Source: an uncultured Dysgonomonas sp.
GTDB taxonomy: Bacteria; Bacteroidota; Bacteroidia; Bacteroidales; Dysgonomonadaceae
Direction of reading: 5' to 3'
Length of the DNA stretch: 64,000 nt
NCBI GenBank assembly: GCA_937995835.1
Contig: CALKIV010000080.1
Coordinates: forward strand, 1 to 64,000
The notes under the pieces were generated by a model. That model was not told the origin of the DNA, ran no database searches, and worked only from the letters and a program-made list of their open reading frames with translations. Made by a program: the position numbers and the translations under genes. Position 1 is the stretch's first letter, and each line of letters begins with the position of its first letter. Below are positions 1 through 8,197 of the stretch, piece after piece.

Positions 1-1229
1 TCTCGAGGAGAAGAATCAGGAATTATAGATTTTAATTCAGTCATATTTGTATACACAGCCTCATAGCCACCTTTTCTGTTGTCTCCACCAAACGTAAGAA
101 ATGTTATCCCTTTGTAGCTTTGCGTACTACCTAAGCCATACCCAACTGGTTTATGATCTACACCTGATAGTTTAGTATTATTAATCTCCGTTGCAGTATC
201 TAAGTCGATACTTTTACCTGGCTCTTTAGTATAGTAATACTCAACAACTAAGTAGTCGAACTCCGGTAACTGAATGTAGGAGCTATCTTGCCATACTTGA
301 AGTCTCCTCACATAGGTTTGGTCATTAATATGAGCAACATCAATATATCCTTTAACAGTATTGGGTGCTCGTACTTCCCCCAACTGAAAACGTAAATTGT
401 TTTCTCCATCATTGTATGGAGGCACTACCCAATCAAATACATCTTTACTATAATCTTTTACAATCCACTTAGCATCTCCTCCATCTACTTCAACAGCTGA
501 TGTGGCAACAGATCCACCTTTACCTACTTTTACTATTTCTTTCCCCAAGTTCAGTTTAAGATGATTCACCGCAACGGTTACTGACCTTGAAGAATTTCCT
601 AAGGTAAATTTATAATACTGATTTCCCGACACATTGGGTTCAGCCTCATTAATCGTAAATGTATATTTACCATCCTCTTTTTTAAAACTACTCGAATTTT
701 TGCCTGAAACAGAGTGCTCAAAAGGAAAATTTAAAGGCACTGTAGACACTTGCGCTGATGCTGTCCTTTCACGTACTTTCTCTACCCCATCCTCTGTATA
801 TTTATATTTATATATATATACATTCAGAGGATTTACGGATATTTTCCGCTTCACCATTCCCATACCAAACCACTTTTCTCCGTCACACATATACACACCT
901 TGACCATCTCCATCATACAAGTTCTCATTCATGTTGTAGACGAGTAGCCCTGTGTGCTTTTTATCCTGTTCCTCTTTGTTATATCCACGAGGAAACATGG
1001 GTTCAAGTTGTCTAATGTCCACCAATTTCACTCTTGGTAATAGGAGTCCCTTGTTTGCATTTGCACCTTCAAGTGGAGCATTCTCAATATTCTTTAATTG
1101 AAGTAAGCTTCCTTTTTCAGGCTCCTCTTTTAAACCAATAGTTACTTGGGCATTCGAGTTTAATGTCGCGACTAAAAAAAATGAAATAAGCAAAAAGTCG
1201 AACAAAAAACGTCTGTTCTTAGTCTTCAT
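1..1229 (-). CDS. Secreted surface-type protein of unknown function, C-terminus beyond the window
   Basis: An uninterrupted minus-strand frame runs from an ATG at 1229 to the window edge, giving 409 codons without a stop. The first 28 residues form a signal peptide (KTKNRR, a hydrophobic stretch, then cleavage after SNA or NAQ). The mature start (VTIGLKEEPEKGSLLQLK, then NKGLLLPRVKL) resembles the N-terminus of many Bacteroidetes secreted proteins that carry paralogous surface domains, in which a short 'gives valid results' segment precedes beta-rich repeats. The remainder is rich in Thr, Ser, Gly and aromatic residues and looks beta-stranded. No catalytic motif is visible. It is transcribed away from the ribose operon, and its upstream neighbour is a long gene-free spacer. 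The gene call is secure. The function is unknown, and an adhesin or surface structural role is only a guess. Confidence 0.8.
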   Translation of the reverse strand, partial: MKTKNRRFLFDFLLISFFLVATLNSNAQVTIGLKEEPEKGSLLQLKNIENAPLEGANANKGLLLPRVKLVDIRQLEPMFPRGYNKEEQDKKHTGLLVYNMNENLYDGDGQGVYMCDGEKWFGMGMVKRKISVNPLNVYIYKYKYTEDGVEKVRERTASAQVSTVPLNFPFEHSVSGKNSSSFKKEDGKYTFTINEAEPNVSGNQYYKFTLGNSSRSVTVAVNHLKLNLGKEIVKVGKGGSVATSAVEVDGGDAKWIVKDYSKDVFDWVVPPYNDGENNLRFQLGEVRAPNTVKGYIDVAHINDQTYVRRLQVWQDSSYIQLPEFDYLVVEYYYTKEPGKSIDLDTATEINNTKLSGVDHKPVGYGLGSTQSYKGITFLTFGGDNRKGGYEAVYTNMTELKSIIPDSSPR

Positions 1230-2393
1230 AATAGATATAATTATCAGAATTTTATATGTGTATTTGTATCAATTTTATAAGATATATATCGAAAAAGGAT
1301 TAACACACTAATAACTAGTATGCTTTGATTAAATGTATAAAAAAACGTTTTATAAGTTGTGTATATTTGCTGAACTCACAAGCACAGCACTCATCCCATT
1401 CTCAATCATCAAATTTGATTTATTTTATTGCTAGATTTTAATTTTACTTCTTGATATCCTTCACTAGTATAAATGTGTATCCACTAGTATAGTATATATG
1501 TGTACTCTCAGACATCAAAGGTATAAAAATATTTTACTTCTAAAAAACTTATATTTCTTTTAACAAAAAAAATATAATAAAGACCATCCACAAAGCCCAA
1601 AACAGCAAAACAATTCACTATTCATGTACATTTACTCCTAAAACAATCCCCAAAGTAATAACTACAGATTACGACTTCAATGTAAATCCTCATCTAGCCC
1701 TAACTCACCTATACACATAACAACCTAATTAACTACCACTTAACAAACAAAAGACCTATAAAAGAGACTCTCTATCTACGTTTTGTCCTACAATCATTCC
1801 TTTTTTCGTTTTAAATGGGAAGAAATCAATGAATTTGTAATATTATATTTCGCGAAATCTTCAACAATTTTATAAAATATTTATTACCTTGTTATATGCT
1901 CATTGAAATAAAATGTAGAGTGTGGAATGAGATATTCTATTTTCTCAATTTATTTTTTGTATAGATATAAAGAAAGAATACAATCCTCTATGTAATGGTT
2001 GTAATATTCGAACTTCTTAAAAAGAGATACAGACAATCGACAACAAGACAAAATGTAATTTTAGTAAAACAAAAATTACAATCTCATTTCTACAATAAAA
2101 AACATCATTGATATTGGATCTTCGATTCGAACTTTGTAATTTTATTATTAACCTAATAAATAAACAAACAAAAGGACACACAACATAGAAACAAAACATT
2201 ATTCGCATTATATCTAATTTTGTGATTTTACAATATCAAACATATTTGTTTTTTCAAATAAACATTTACACATTACTTTGAGTTAGTATTAGACCAAGAA
2301 CAAACACATTAAGCACCTTGAGACACGCAAATAAGCGTCAGTTGTATTTTTAGTATTGAAACACGTTAACGATAAAACATAAAATATAATATC
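1230..2393. other. Gene-free divergent spacer upstream of the ribose operon
   Basis: This is 1.16 kb of AT-rich DNA between two divergent genes, and no convincing coding frame was seen. Visible features are: a degenerate direct repeat (CACTAGTATA followed by ATGTGTA) at 1462-1479 and 1482-1504; a 12-bp perfect palindrome ATTTCGCGAAAT at 1847-1858; a conspicuously G-poor stretch at about 1590-1790; a near-consensus Bacteroides -7 box TTACTTTG at 2273-2280, with a TTTG at 2245-2248 that is slightly too far upstream for an ideal -33; and an 8-bp palindrome CGTTAACG at 2364-2371, just upstream of the ribokinase start, which could be an operator. None of these is strong on its own. Confidence 0.5.
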
Positions 2394-3317
2394 ATGGCAA
2401 CGAATAAAATTGTAGTATTAGGAAGCTGTAATACAGATATGGTGGTTAAATCAAGTCGCCTACCTGTACCCGGAGAAACTATATTAGGTGGAACTTTTAT
2501 GATGAACCCTGGAGGCAAAGGAGCCAATCAGGCTGTTGCAGCTGCAAGGCTTGGTGGCAATGTTACATTTATTACAAAAACAGGTAATGACCTCTTTGGA
2601 CGTCAATCTATAGAATTGTATAATGACGAACATATCAACACTGATTATATATACTCCGATCCGGATCTTCCATCAGGAGTAGCCCTAATTTCTGTGGACG
2701 AAAAAGGTGAAAACTGCATCGTAGTGGCTTCAGGAGCTAATGGCACACTACTTCCACCTGACCTAGTGGAAGCTGAAAAAGAAATTACATCTGCTTGCAT
2801 ATTATTGATGCAATTAGAAATCCCTATGGAAACGGTGGAATATGCTGCTAAGAAAGCTAAGGAAAATAATGTGAAAGTGATTCTGAACCCAGCACCAGCA
2901 CAGCCCTTATCAAACGATTTTTTAAAGAACGTTTATATGATGATTCCTAACGAAACGGAAGCAGAAATCATATCAGGGGTAAAAGTTCACGATTGGGAAA
3001 GTGCAAAAAAAGCTGCTGACATCATCTGCTCTAAAGGTGTTCAGATTGTTGTGATCACCATGGGAAGCATGGGGGCACTATTAAAAGAGGGTAACGAATA
3101 TCATAAAATATCCGCATTGAAAGTGGATGCCGTAGATACTACTGCCGCTGGAGACACTTTTTGTGGTGCCATCTCTGTTGCAATTTCAGAGGGTAAAAAT
3201 CTGAAAGACGCTATTGCATTTGCCAATCAATCATCTGCCATTACCGTTACCAGAATGGGAGCACAATCTTCTATTCCTTACAGAAGAGAAGTTGTGATGA
3301 CAAACACTGGAATATAA
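2394..3317 (+). CDS. rbsK: Ribokinase (PfkB family)
   Basis: This 307-residue cytoplasmic sugar kinase phosphorylates D-ribose to ribose 5-phosphate with ATP, feeding the pentose phosphate pathway. Both PfkB signatures are present: the N-terminal GGKGAN at residues 40-45 and the C-terminal DTTAAGD at 248-254, where Asp254 is the expected catalytic base. The length is typical of ribokinase. The N-terminal NTDMV motif and the GETI segment also fit ribokinase better than fructokinase. The ATG at 2394 follows an A/T-rich leader, as is usual in Bacteroidetes. It is the first gene of a four-gene operon with a GRP-type sugar transporter, a nucleoside hydrolase and a Tsx-type porin, so the ribose probably comes from nucleosides. 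Another PfkB pentose kinase is possible but less likely in this context. Confidence 0.93.
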   Translation: MATNKIVVLGSCNTDMVVKSSRLPVPGETILGGTFMMNPGGKGANQAVAAARLGGNVTFITKTGNDLFGRQSIELYNDEHINTDYIYSDPDLPSGVALISVDEKGENCIVVASGANGTLLPPDLVEAEKEITSACILLMQLEIPMETVEYAAKKAKENNVKVILNPAPAQPLSNDFLKNVYMMIPNETEAEIISGVKVHDWESAKKAADIICSKGVQIVVITMGSMGALLKEGNEYHKISALKVDAVDTTAAGDTFCGAISVAISEGKNLKDAIAFANQSSAITVTRMGAQSSIPYRREVVMTNTGI

Positions 3318-3358
3318 TCATATGAGAACAAATAAAAATTAACTAAAAAATAAATACC

Positions 3359-4363
3359 ATGTTCATAGTCGATAGTTATTTTGTAGCGGTTATACTTTGT
3401 GTTATCACAATGATCTGTTGGGGATCGTGGGGAAATACACAAAAATTGGCAGGAAAAACGTGGAGATATGAGTTGTTCTATTGGGATTACACAATTGGAA
3501 TTCTACTCTTCTCACTAATCATGGCATTCACTCTTGGTAGCTTTGGTGAGGCTGGACGGAGCTTCGTCCCCGACTTACTTCAAGCTGACAAATCAATGAT
3601 AATTAGCGCCATCACAGGTGGAATTATCTTCAATGCCTCAAATATTCTTCTCTCAGCCTCCATTTCTATGGCAGGACTTGCAGTCGCATTTCCATTGGGA
3701 GTAGGATTGGCTCTTGTTCTTGGAGTATTCATCAATTATTTTGGTGCACCCAAAGGAGACCCCACAACACTATTTATAGGAGTGGCACTGATCGTAGTCG
3801 CTATCATCCTTAACGGAATAGCAGCAAGCAAAAACTCTCAATCAGCAGAGAACAAAAATGTGAAGAAAGGAGCTATTTTAGCTGCAGTGGCAGGTATCTT
3901 AATGTCATTCTTCTACCGTTTTGTCGCAGCAGCAATGGATCTAGACAACTTCGAGGCGCCTACCCCAGGTATGATTACACCTTATACTGCTTTCTTCATT
4001 TTTGCAGTAGGTATATTCATAAGCAACTTCCTATTTAACACGTTCCTAATGAAAAAACCATTTGTGGGATCACCTGTGAGCTACAGTGAATATTTCAAAG
4101 GAAATTTCAAGACACACATGGTAGGCGTCTTTGGAGGCGTTGTTTGGGGGTTAGGAACTCTTTTCAGCTACATTGCAGCAGGAAAAGCCGGTGCTGCCAT
4201 ATCTTATGCTCTTGGACAAGGGGCACCAATGATCGCGGCAATCTGGGGAATCTTTATCTGGAAGGAATTTAAAGGTGCTCCTAGCAACGTCAATAAGTAT
4301 CTAACAGCGATGTTCCTATTCTTTATCATTGGTTTAGCACTAATAGTGGTAGCCGGATCATAA
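3359..4363 (+). CDS. GRP-family sugar transporter, probably ribose uptake
   Basis: This 334-residue inner-membrane protein has about ten hydrophobic segments spread over its full length and short loops, as in the drug/metabolite transporter superfamily. The start (MICWGSWGNTQKLAG) and the pair of glycine-rich repeats (GLAVAFPLGVGLALVLG; GAAISYALGQGAP) are typical of the glucose/ribose porter (GRP) and RhaT-like families. It probably carries ribose by proton- or sodium-coupled import. It lies 41 bp downstream of ribokinase and 36 bp upstream of a periplasmic nucleoside hydrolase. The expected route is therefore release of ribose from nucleosides in the periplasm, import by this protein, then phosphorylation by RbsK. 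The substrate is inferred from the operon. Intact nucleosides or another pentose are alternatives. Confidence 0.85.
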   Translation: MFIVDSYFVAVILCVITMICWGSWGNTQKLAGKTWRYELFYWDYTIGILLFSLIMAFTLGSFGEAGRSFVPDLLQADKSMIISAITGGIIFNASNILLSASISMAGLAVAFPLGVGLALVLGVFINYFGAPKGDPTTLFIGVALIVVAIILNGIAASKNSQSAENKNVKKGAILAAVAGILMSFFYRFVAAAMDLDNFEAPTPGMITPYTAFFIFAVGIFISNFLFNTFLMKKPFVGSPVSYSEYFKGNFKTHMVGVFGGVVWGLGTLFSYIAAGKAGAAISYALGQGAPMIAAIWGIFIWKEFKGAPSNVNKYLTAMFLFFIIGLALIVVAGS

Positions 4364-4399
4364 AAAAAATAAATTTCTAATATTAAATAAATATTTATC

Positions 4400-5479
4400 A
4401 TGAAAAAGTTATTTATATCATTAATTGCTCTTCCTTTCTTACTTGCCTCATGTGGCGGAAATGTAAAGAATGCTCAGACAGCAACTGAGAGTACTTCTTC
4501 GGAAACGAAAGTAGTGGAAAATAAAAAAGTGAAAATGATCCTAGATCTAGACACTGGTGTGGATGATGCTATGGCGTTGGCTTATGCACTAGGACACCCT
4601 AATATTGATCTAATAGGTGTAACGACTGTTTTCGGGAACGTAAGTCGCAATACAAGTATTAACAATACTTTGGCATTGCTGGATATGTTTGGCAGAAGTG
4701 ATGTTCCTGTATATGCTGGTAGCGACAGACCTAGAGGAGCAAAACAAGCCTATGCTGCTAATGCAATAGTAGAAAACATTCATGGAAAAAATGGAGTTGG
4801 CAATGTCAACATCCCTCAAAGTAAACGTGAAGTTGCCAAAGGAAATGCAGTAGATTTTATGATAGCATCTGCAGAACAATATGGCAAAGACCTTTATATT
4901 GTAGCCACTGGACCACAAACCAATATGGGAGATTTAGTAAAAAAAGAACCAAAAATTGGAGACAAAGTTGGCAAGATCGTTATCATGGGAGGTGCTTTGA
5001 TAGTAAAAGGAAACATGGATGAGTTGGCTGAAGCAAATATATTCAATGACCCTGTAGCTGCTAATGAGTTGTTTACAAGTGGAACTCCTCTTACAATGGT
5101 AGGATTGGATGTAACACTACGCCCAACTTTGACAAAGGCTGACACACAAAAATGGAGAGAGTTAGGAACAAAATCAGGAAAAGCATTTGCTGACATTGTT
5201 GATTTCTATATCGATTTCTATCTTACAACAAACCTACCTGGATGTGCTTTGCACGACCCTCTAGCTGTGGCAGTAGCCATACATCCTGAGTATGTAACAA
5301 CACTAAGCCTACCGATGAAAGTGGGAGTAGACAAACAAAATTGGGGTAGAACAGTTGCCGACACTCATCGCATGAATGACCCTAAGGAGGCGTATGTAAA
5401 AGTAGCTGTAGACATGCAAGTTAATGAATTTGTTACAGACTTTAATGCAATCTTAACTGAACTGTTCTCTAAGAACTAA
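4400..5479 (+). CDS. Lipoprotein nucleoside hydrolase (inosine/uridine-preferring family)
   Basis: This 359-residue protein of the IUNH family hydrolyses the N-glycosidic bond of ribonucleosides to free base and ribose. The N-terminal signal ends in the lipobox LLASC with Cys18, so it is lipid-anchored in the periplasm or at the outer membrane rather than cytoplasmic like most homologues. The calcium-binding family signature DLDTGVDD is at residues 49-56 (Asp49, Asp51, Asp55, Asp56), and the later ATGPQTN and HDPLAVA motifs also fit. A Thr/Ser/Glu-rich linker of about 25 residues follows the lipid anchor. Placing the enzyme between an outer-membrane Tsx-like channel and an inner-membrane sugar transporter makes a coherent scavenging route. 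Purine versus pyrimidine preference cannot be read from the sequence. Confidence 0.92.
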   Translation: MKKLFISLIALPFLLASCGGNVKNAQTATESTSSETKVVENKKVKMILDLDTGVDDAMALAYALGHPNIDLIGVTTVFGNVSRNTSINNTLALLDMFGRSDVPVYAGSDRPRGAKQAYAANAIVENIHGKNGVGNVNIPQSKREVAKGNAVDFMIASAEQYGKDLYIVATGPQTNMGDLVKKEPKIGDKVGKIVIMGGALIVKGNMDELAEANIFNDPVAANELFTSGTPLTMVGLDVTLRPTLTKADTQKWRELGTKSGKAFADIVDFYIDFYLTTNLPGCALHDPLAVAVAIHPEYVTTLSLPMKVGVDKQNWGRTVADTHRMNDPKEAYVKVAVDMQVNEFVTDFNAILTELFSKN

Positions 5480-5506
5480 TCTTACTGAATTCATAATCAC
5501 CTTATT

Positions 5507-5532
5507 TTCCTCCTATTATTTAATAGGAGGAA
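5507..5532 (+). promoter_or_regulatory. Perfect 12-bp stem in the spacer before tsx
   Basis: TTCCTCCTATTA at 5507-5518 and its exact reverse complement at 5521-5532 are separated by only two T residues, so the element is essentially a 26-bp palindrome. It is not followed by a T-run, so it is a poor intrinsic terminator. It sits 27 bp after the nucleoside hydrolase stop and 24 bp before the tsx start. An mRNA stabiliser or processing hairpin that sets unequal expression within the operon is the simplest reading. A protein-binding palindrome is the alternative. Confidence 0.6.
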
Positions 5533-5556
5533 GGTAACTAAACACTTTATCCAGAT

Positions 5557-6417
5557 ATGAGGAATAAACTTACAGCACTGATTATAGGCATTTTATGTTT
5601 ATTCAGCTTGCCACTTCTTTCACAAGAAGAGAATAAAGTTCCCACTTGGTTTGCACACAATGCAAATATTGTTTGGGCACAAAACACTAGATATGGACCC
5701 GCCAAGGTAAACAACTTATACCTTGAGTACGAATTAATGGGAAGACAAGGGATCTTCGATTTCTATGGATACTTTGACTTGCCAAAAACATTTGGTGTAG
5801 GAAAAAACATCAATGGAGTATGGGATGGCAATGGAGGAAAATTGTTTTCTGATGTGCAAGCACGTATGTCAATCAATGGCCTATTTGGCAAAGGAACAAA
5901 TAACAGTATCATCAAAGAATATTTTGTGGCCACCAACTATGTGGGAAATATAGGAAATTCTTCTGATTTTCAATCAGCTCACTCGTTGTGGTATGGTTTA
6001 GGTTTTACAATTAATACATACAGCAAGTTTAACTTAAATATGAATATGTATTTAAGAAAAACATTCACGAACTATGGCTCTGGAAATGAACATTCATGGA
6101 AAGGATATAGAGTGAAGTTAAATTGGAACTATCCAATCTGTAGTCTATTCAATGGTGATGGTGGTCTAACTTACATTGGTTTTGGCGACTATGACTTTGG
6201 ATTAGACAAGAGACCCAAAGAAAGACCTTCTGACAGAATTGACAGCAATGATGCTTTACAAGTTTCGAATGTTATTGATGTGAGATACAAACGTGTTCAC
6301 TGTTCTTTCGTTGCCCGTTATTGGCATCATGGAGGTGAAAATAGAAATAATGGAGGAGCAATGCCTGTACGCACTAATGGTCTAGGATATTATATCGTAG
6401 CAGGAATAGCACTCTAA
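5557..6417 (+). CDS. tsx: Tsx-like outer-membrane nucleoside channel
   Basis: This 286-residue protein has a cleavable signal peptide (cleavage near LLSQ, residue 22) and a beta-barrel pattern of alternating aromatic and polar residues. It matches the enterobacterial Tsx nucleoside channel along its length in spaced motifs: NTRYGP, YLEYE, FDFYGYFD, EYFVATNY, YGSGNEHSWKGYR, LTYIGFGDYDFG and VARYWHHGG. Tsx forms a passive nucleoside-specific pore. It is the last gene of the ribose/nucleoside operon and is closed by a strong terminator about 50 bp downstream. Bacteroidetes usually import such ligands by TonB-dependent SusC/SusD pairs, none of which occurs here, so a passive Tsx channel is noteworthy. 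The family assignment is firm and the nucleoside substrate is supported by the operon. Confidence 0.92.
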   Translation: MRNKLTALIIGILCLFSLPLLSQEENKVPTWFAHNANIVWAQNTRYGPAKVNNLYLEYELMGRQGIFDFYGYFDLPKTFGVGKNINGVWDGNGGKLFSDVQARMSINGLFGKGTNNSIIKEYFVATNYVGNIGNSSDFQSAHSLWYGLGFTINTYSKFNLNMNMYLRKTFTNYGSGNEHSWKGYRVKLNWNYPICSLFNGDGGLTYIGFGDYDFGLDKRPKERPSDRIDSNDALQVSNVIDVRYKRVHCSFVARYWHHGGENRNNGGAMPVRTNGLGYYIVAGIAL

Positions 6418-6467
6418 GGAAATACACAAAACTATTTTCTTCCACATTGTTCAAATGTTGATTATTT

Positions 6468-6515
6468 TAACTACTATAGCACTAATATTCTCAGCGCTAT
6501 AGTAGTTATTTTTTT
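6468..6515 (+). terminator. Intrinsic terminator of the ribose/nucleoside operon
   Basis: A 13-bp perfect stem (TAACTACTATAGC at 6468-6480 pairing with 6496-6508) with a 15-nt loop is followed directly by a run of seven T residues at 6509-6515. It lies 50 bp after the tsx stop and before the next plus-strand gene at 6548. Confidence 0.93.
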
Positions 6516-6547
6516 AGAAGATGCAGAAGCCAAACAAAATATAAGAA

Positions 6548-8032
6548 ATGAAGAAGATAAACTCGCTTATTTTATTGATCAATTCTTTATCAAAATCAGA
6601 AAAGAAGCTAATAGACTTACACTCTAACCTCACCAAAGGCAAGAAAGTTTATATGGAGCTTTTCTCACTGATTAATAAACAAAAGATAACAGACAGCACA
6701 GAACTGCAACAAGAGTTTCAGCGTCTATTTTCGAATGCATCTTTTCATCCTGTAGCAAATTATCTATATGATTTCATTTTAAATATCTTGGTCAGAATAA
6801 AAGTGAATCAAGATAAAGAATTCTCTCTTTATCAAAAACTCATGATGGCCAAAATACTGGAAGAAAGAAGCTTAGACGAGGAATATTATGACATGCTAGA
6901 GCAATTGAAGCACGATGCAAATGAGATTCATAATTATAACTTAACACTCACTGTTCAGCGAATGGAGCTAGAATATCTAAGAACTAACGAGTTTCTGGAT
7001 ACGACTGAAAAAGATTTAACTTCAAAACAACATAAAACGAACGAAACAATTAAAATATTGAGGCAAATGCATGAGCAATCAGCTCTTTACGAATTGCTTC
7101 TGCTCCGCACACAAAAAAACAAATCTATACAATTAGAAAAAGACAAAAAATCTCTCAATGATCTTGTAGTTAGCGAAATATCATTGACATCTAATCTCAA
7201 TAGAGAAATATTTGAGATACAGAAAATGCATCAATTATTTCAAGCTCAATATCTTATTCATGTAGGGGACTACAAATCGGCACTGAATTCTTTCATTGAA
7301 TTGGACAATTTGTTCAGCAAGAACAAACAACAATGGAGAAACCCTCCTACATATTATGCTCGTGTCTTAGAGGGCGTTCTAGCTAGCCTCAGTGGCGTCA
7401 AAGCATATGACAAAATGCAGTATTTCTTAGATAGATTAGAAAATTTGAAAGATGCATCAATTCCTTTTCAAACGGAAATAGCCTGCGTGAGATTCATCTA
7501 CACGATTATACCTCATCTAGATAAAAAAGAATATGGAATATGTAAAAGAAAGATTGAACAGTTTGATAAAGAATTGATCAGCAAAATTGATATTCTTACC
7601 CCCTATAGGTATTTACAGCTTTCGCTCTATCTAGCCGTTATCCACCTATACAACAAGGAGTTGATTAAGGCCAGAAAACAGGTAGCACCTATTATTAATA
7701 GCGACGCATATGCTGGTTTATCACTCTTTCGCCCCATCCAGATTCTCAATTTGGTCATTCAGTATGAACTTAAAGACTTCGACATCATCACCTCACAAAC
7801 CCGTTCTATAAAAAGATTGAACAGAATACAAAAGACGAGTTCTAGACTTGAAGATATCTTTTTCCACTTCTTAGGCACTGATCTCATTTCACAAACTCCT
7901 AGAAAAAAAGAAAGTTTAATAAAAAAGATAAACACTGAATTTGACTTAATCGAGATTCATAATGAAGATAAAACGCTTCTTTCTATTTTCGACATAAAAG
8001 GATGGATGCTGAAATATTTAGGACAACACTAG
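6548..8032 (+). CDS. Unrecognised helical cytoplasmic protein
   Basis: This 494-residue protein has no signal peptide and no transmembrane segment. The sequence is rich in Leu, Lys, Glu and Gln with regular heptad- or TPR-like spacing, so it is probably an all-helical repeat scaffold. The first 60 residues (Lys/Ser-rich, NSLSKSEKKL) and the middle (residues about 100-330) have the look of long antiparallel helices. I do not recognise a family, and no catalytic motif is visible. The gene is isolated, with an intrinsic terminator just upstream and a hairpin just downstream, and it is convergent with the sulfatase gene. It therefore appears to be a single-gene unit whose promoter must lie in the roughly 30 bp after the terminator or arise from readthrough. 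No function is proposed. Confidence 0.85.
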   Translation: MKKINSLILLINSLSKSEKKLIDLHSNLTKGKKVYMELFSLINKQKITDSTELQQEFQRLFSNASFHPVANYLYDFILNILVRIKVNQDKEFSLYQKLMMAKILEERSLDEEYYDMLEQLKHDANEIHNYNLTLTVQRMELEYLRTNEFLDTTEKDLTSKQHKTNETIKILRQMHEQSALYELLLLRTQKNKSIQLEKDKKSLNDLVVSEISLTSNLNREIFEIQKMHQLFQAQYLIHVGDYKSALNSFIELDNLFSKNKQQWRNPPTYYARVLEGVLASLSGVKAYDKMQYFLDRLENLKDASIPFQTEIACVRFIYTIIPHLDKKEYGICKRKIEQFDKELISKIDILTPYRYLQLSLYLAVIHLYNKELIKARKQVAPIINSDAYAGLSLFRPIQILNLVIQYELKDFDIITSQTRSIKRLNRIQKTSSRLEDIFFHFLGTDLISQTPRKKESLIKKINTEFDLIEIHNEDKTLLSIFDIKGWMLKYLGQH

Positions 8033-8050
8033 TTTTCGCCCCCACAAACT

Positions 8051-8089
8051 AAAAATCTTGTCCATATCTGATTAGAGATATAGACAAGA
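8051..8089 (-). terminator. Terminator of the sulfatase gene, possibly bidirectional
   Basis: A 14-base arm at 8056-8069 pairs with 8076-8089 with one mismatch and a 6-nt loop. On the minus strand it is followed by a run of five T (complement of 8051-8055), as expected for termination after the sulfatase. On the plus strand only a weak T-rich tail follows, so termination of the convergent 6548-8032 gene here is possible but less certain. Confidence 0.72.
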
Positions 8090-8197
8090 CTCATTTATAT
8101 TAAGTAGATGAAAGTGTTTAATGCCGTATTCTAAAATTGCAACTAACAGTGATAGTTATACTTGGATGGACAATAAATAGTTCTGCGAACTTAATTG

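Noticed and set aside
2017..2208. Short minus-strand frame of 63 codons in the first spacer
   Set aside because: It is low-complexity, hydrophobic and cysteine-rich from AT-rich DNA, with no start-site context, no family resemblance and no partner gene.
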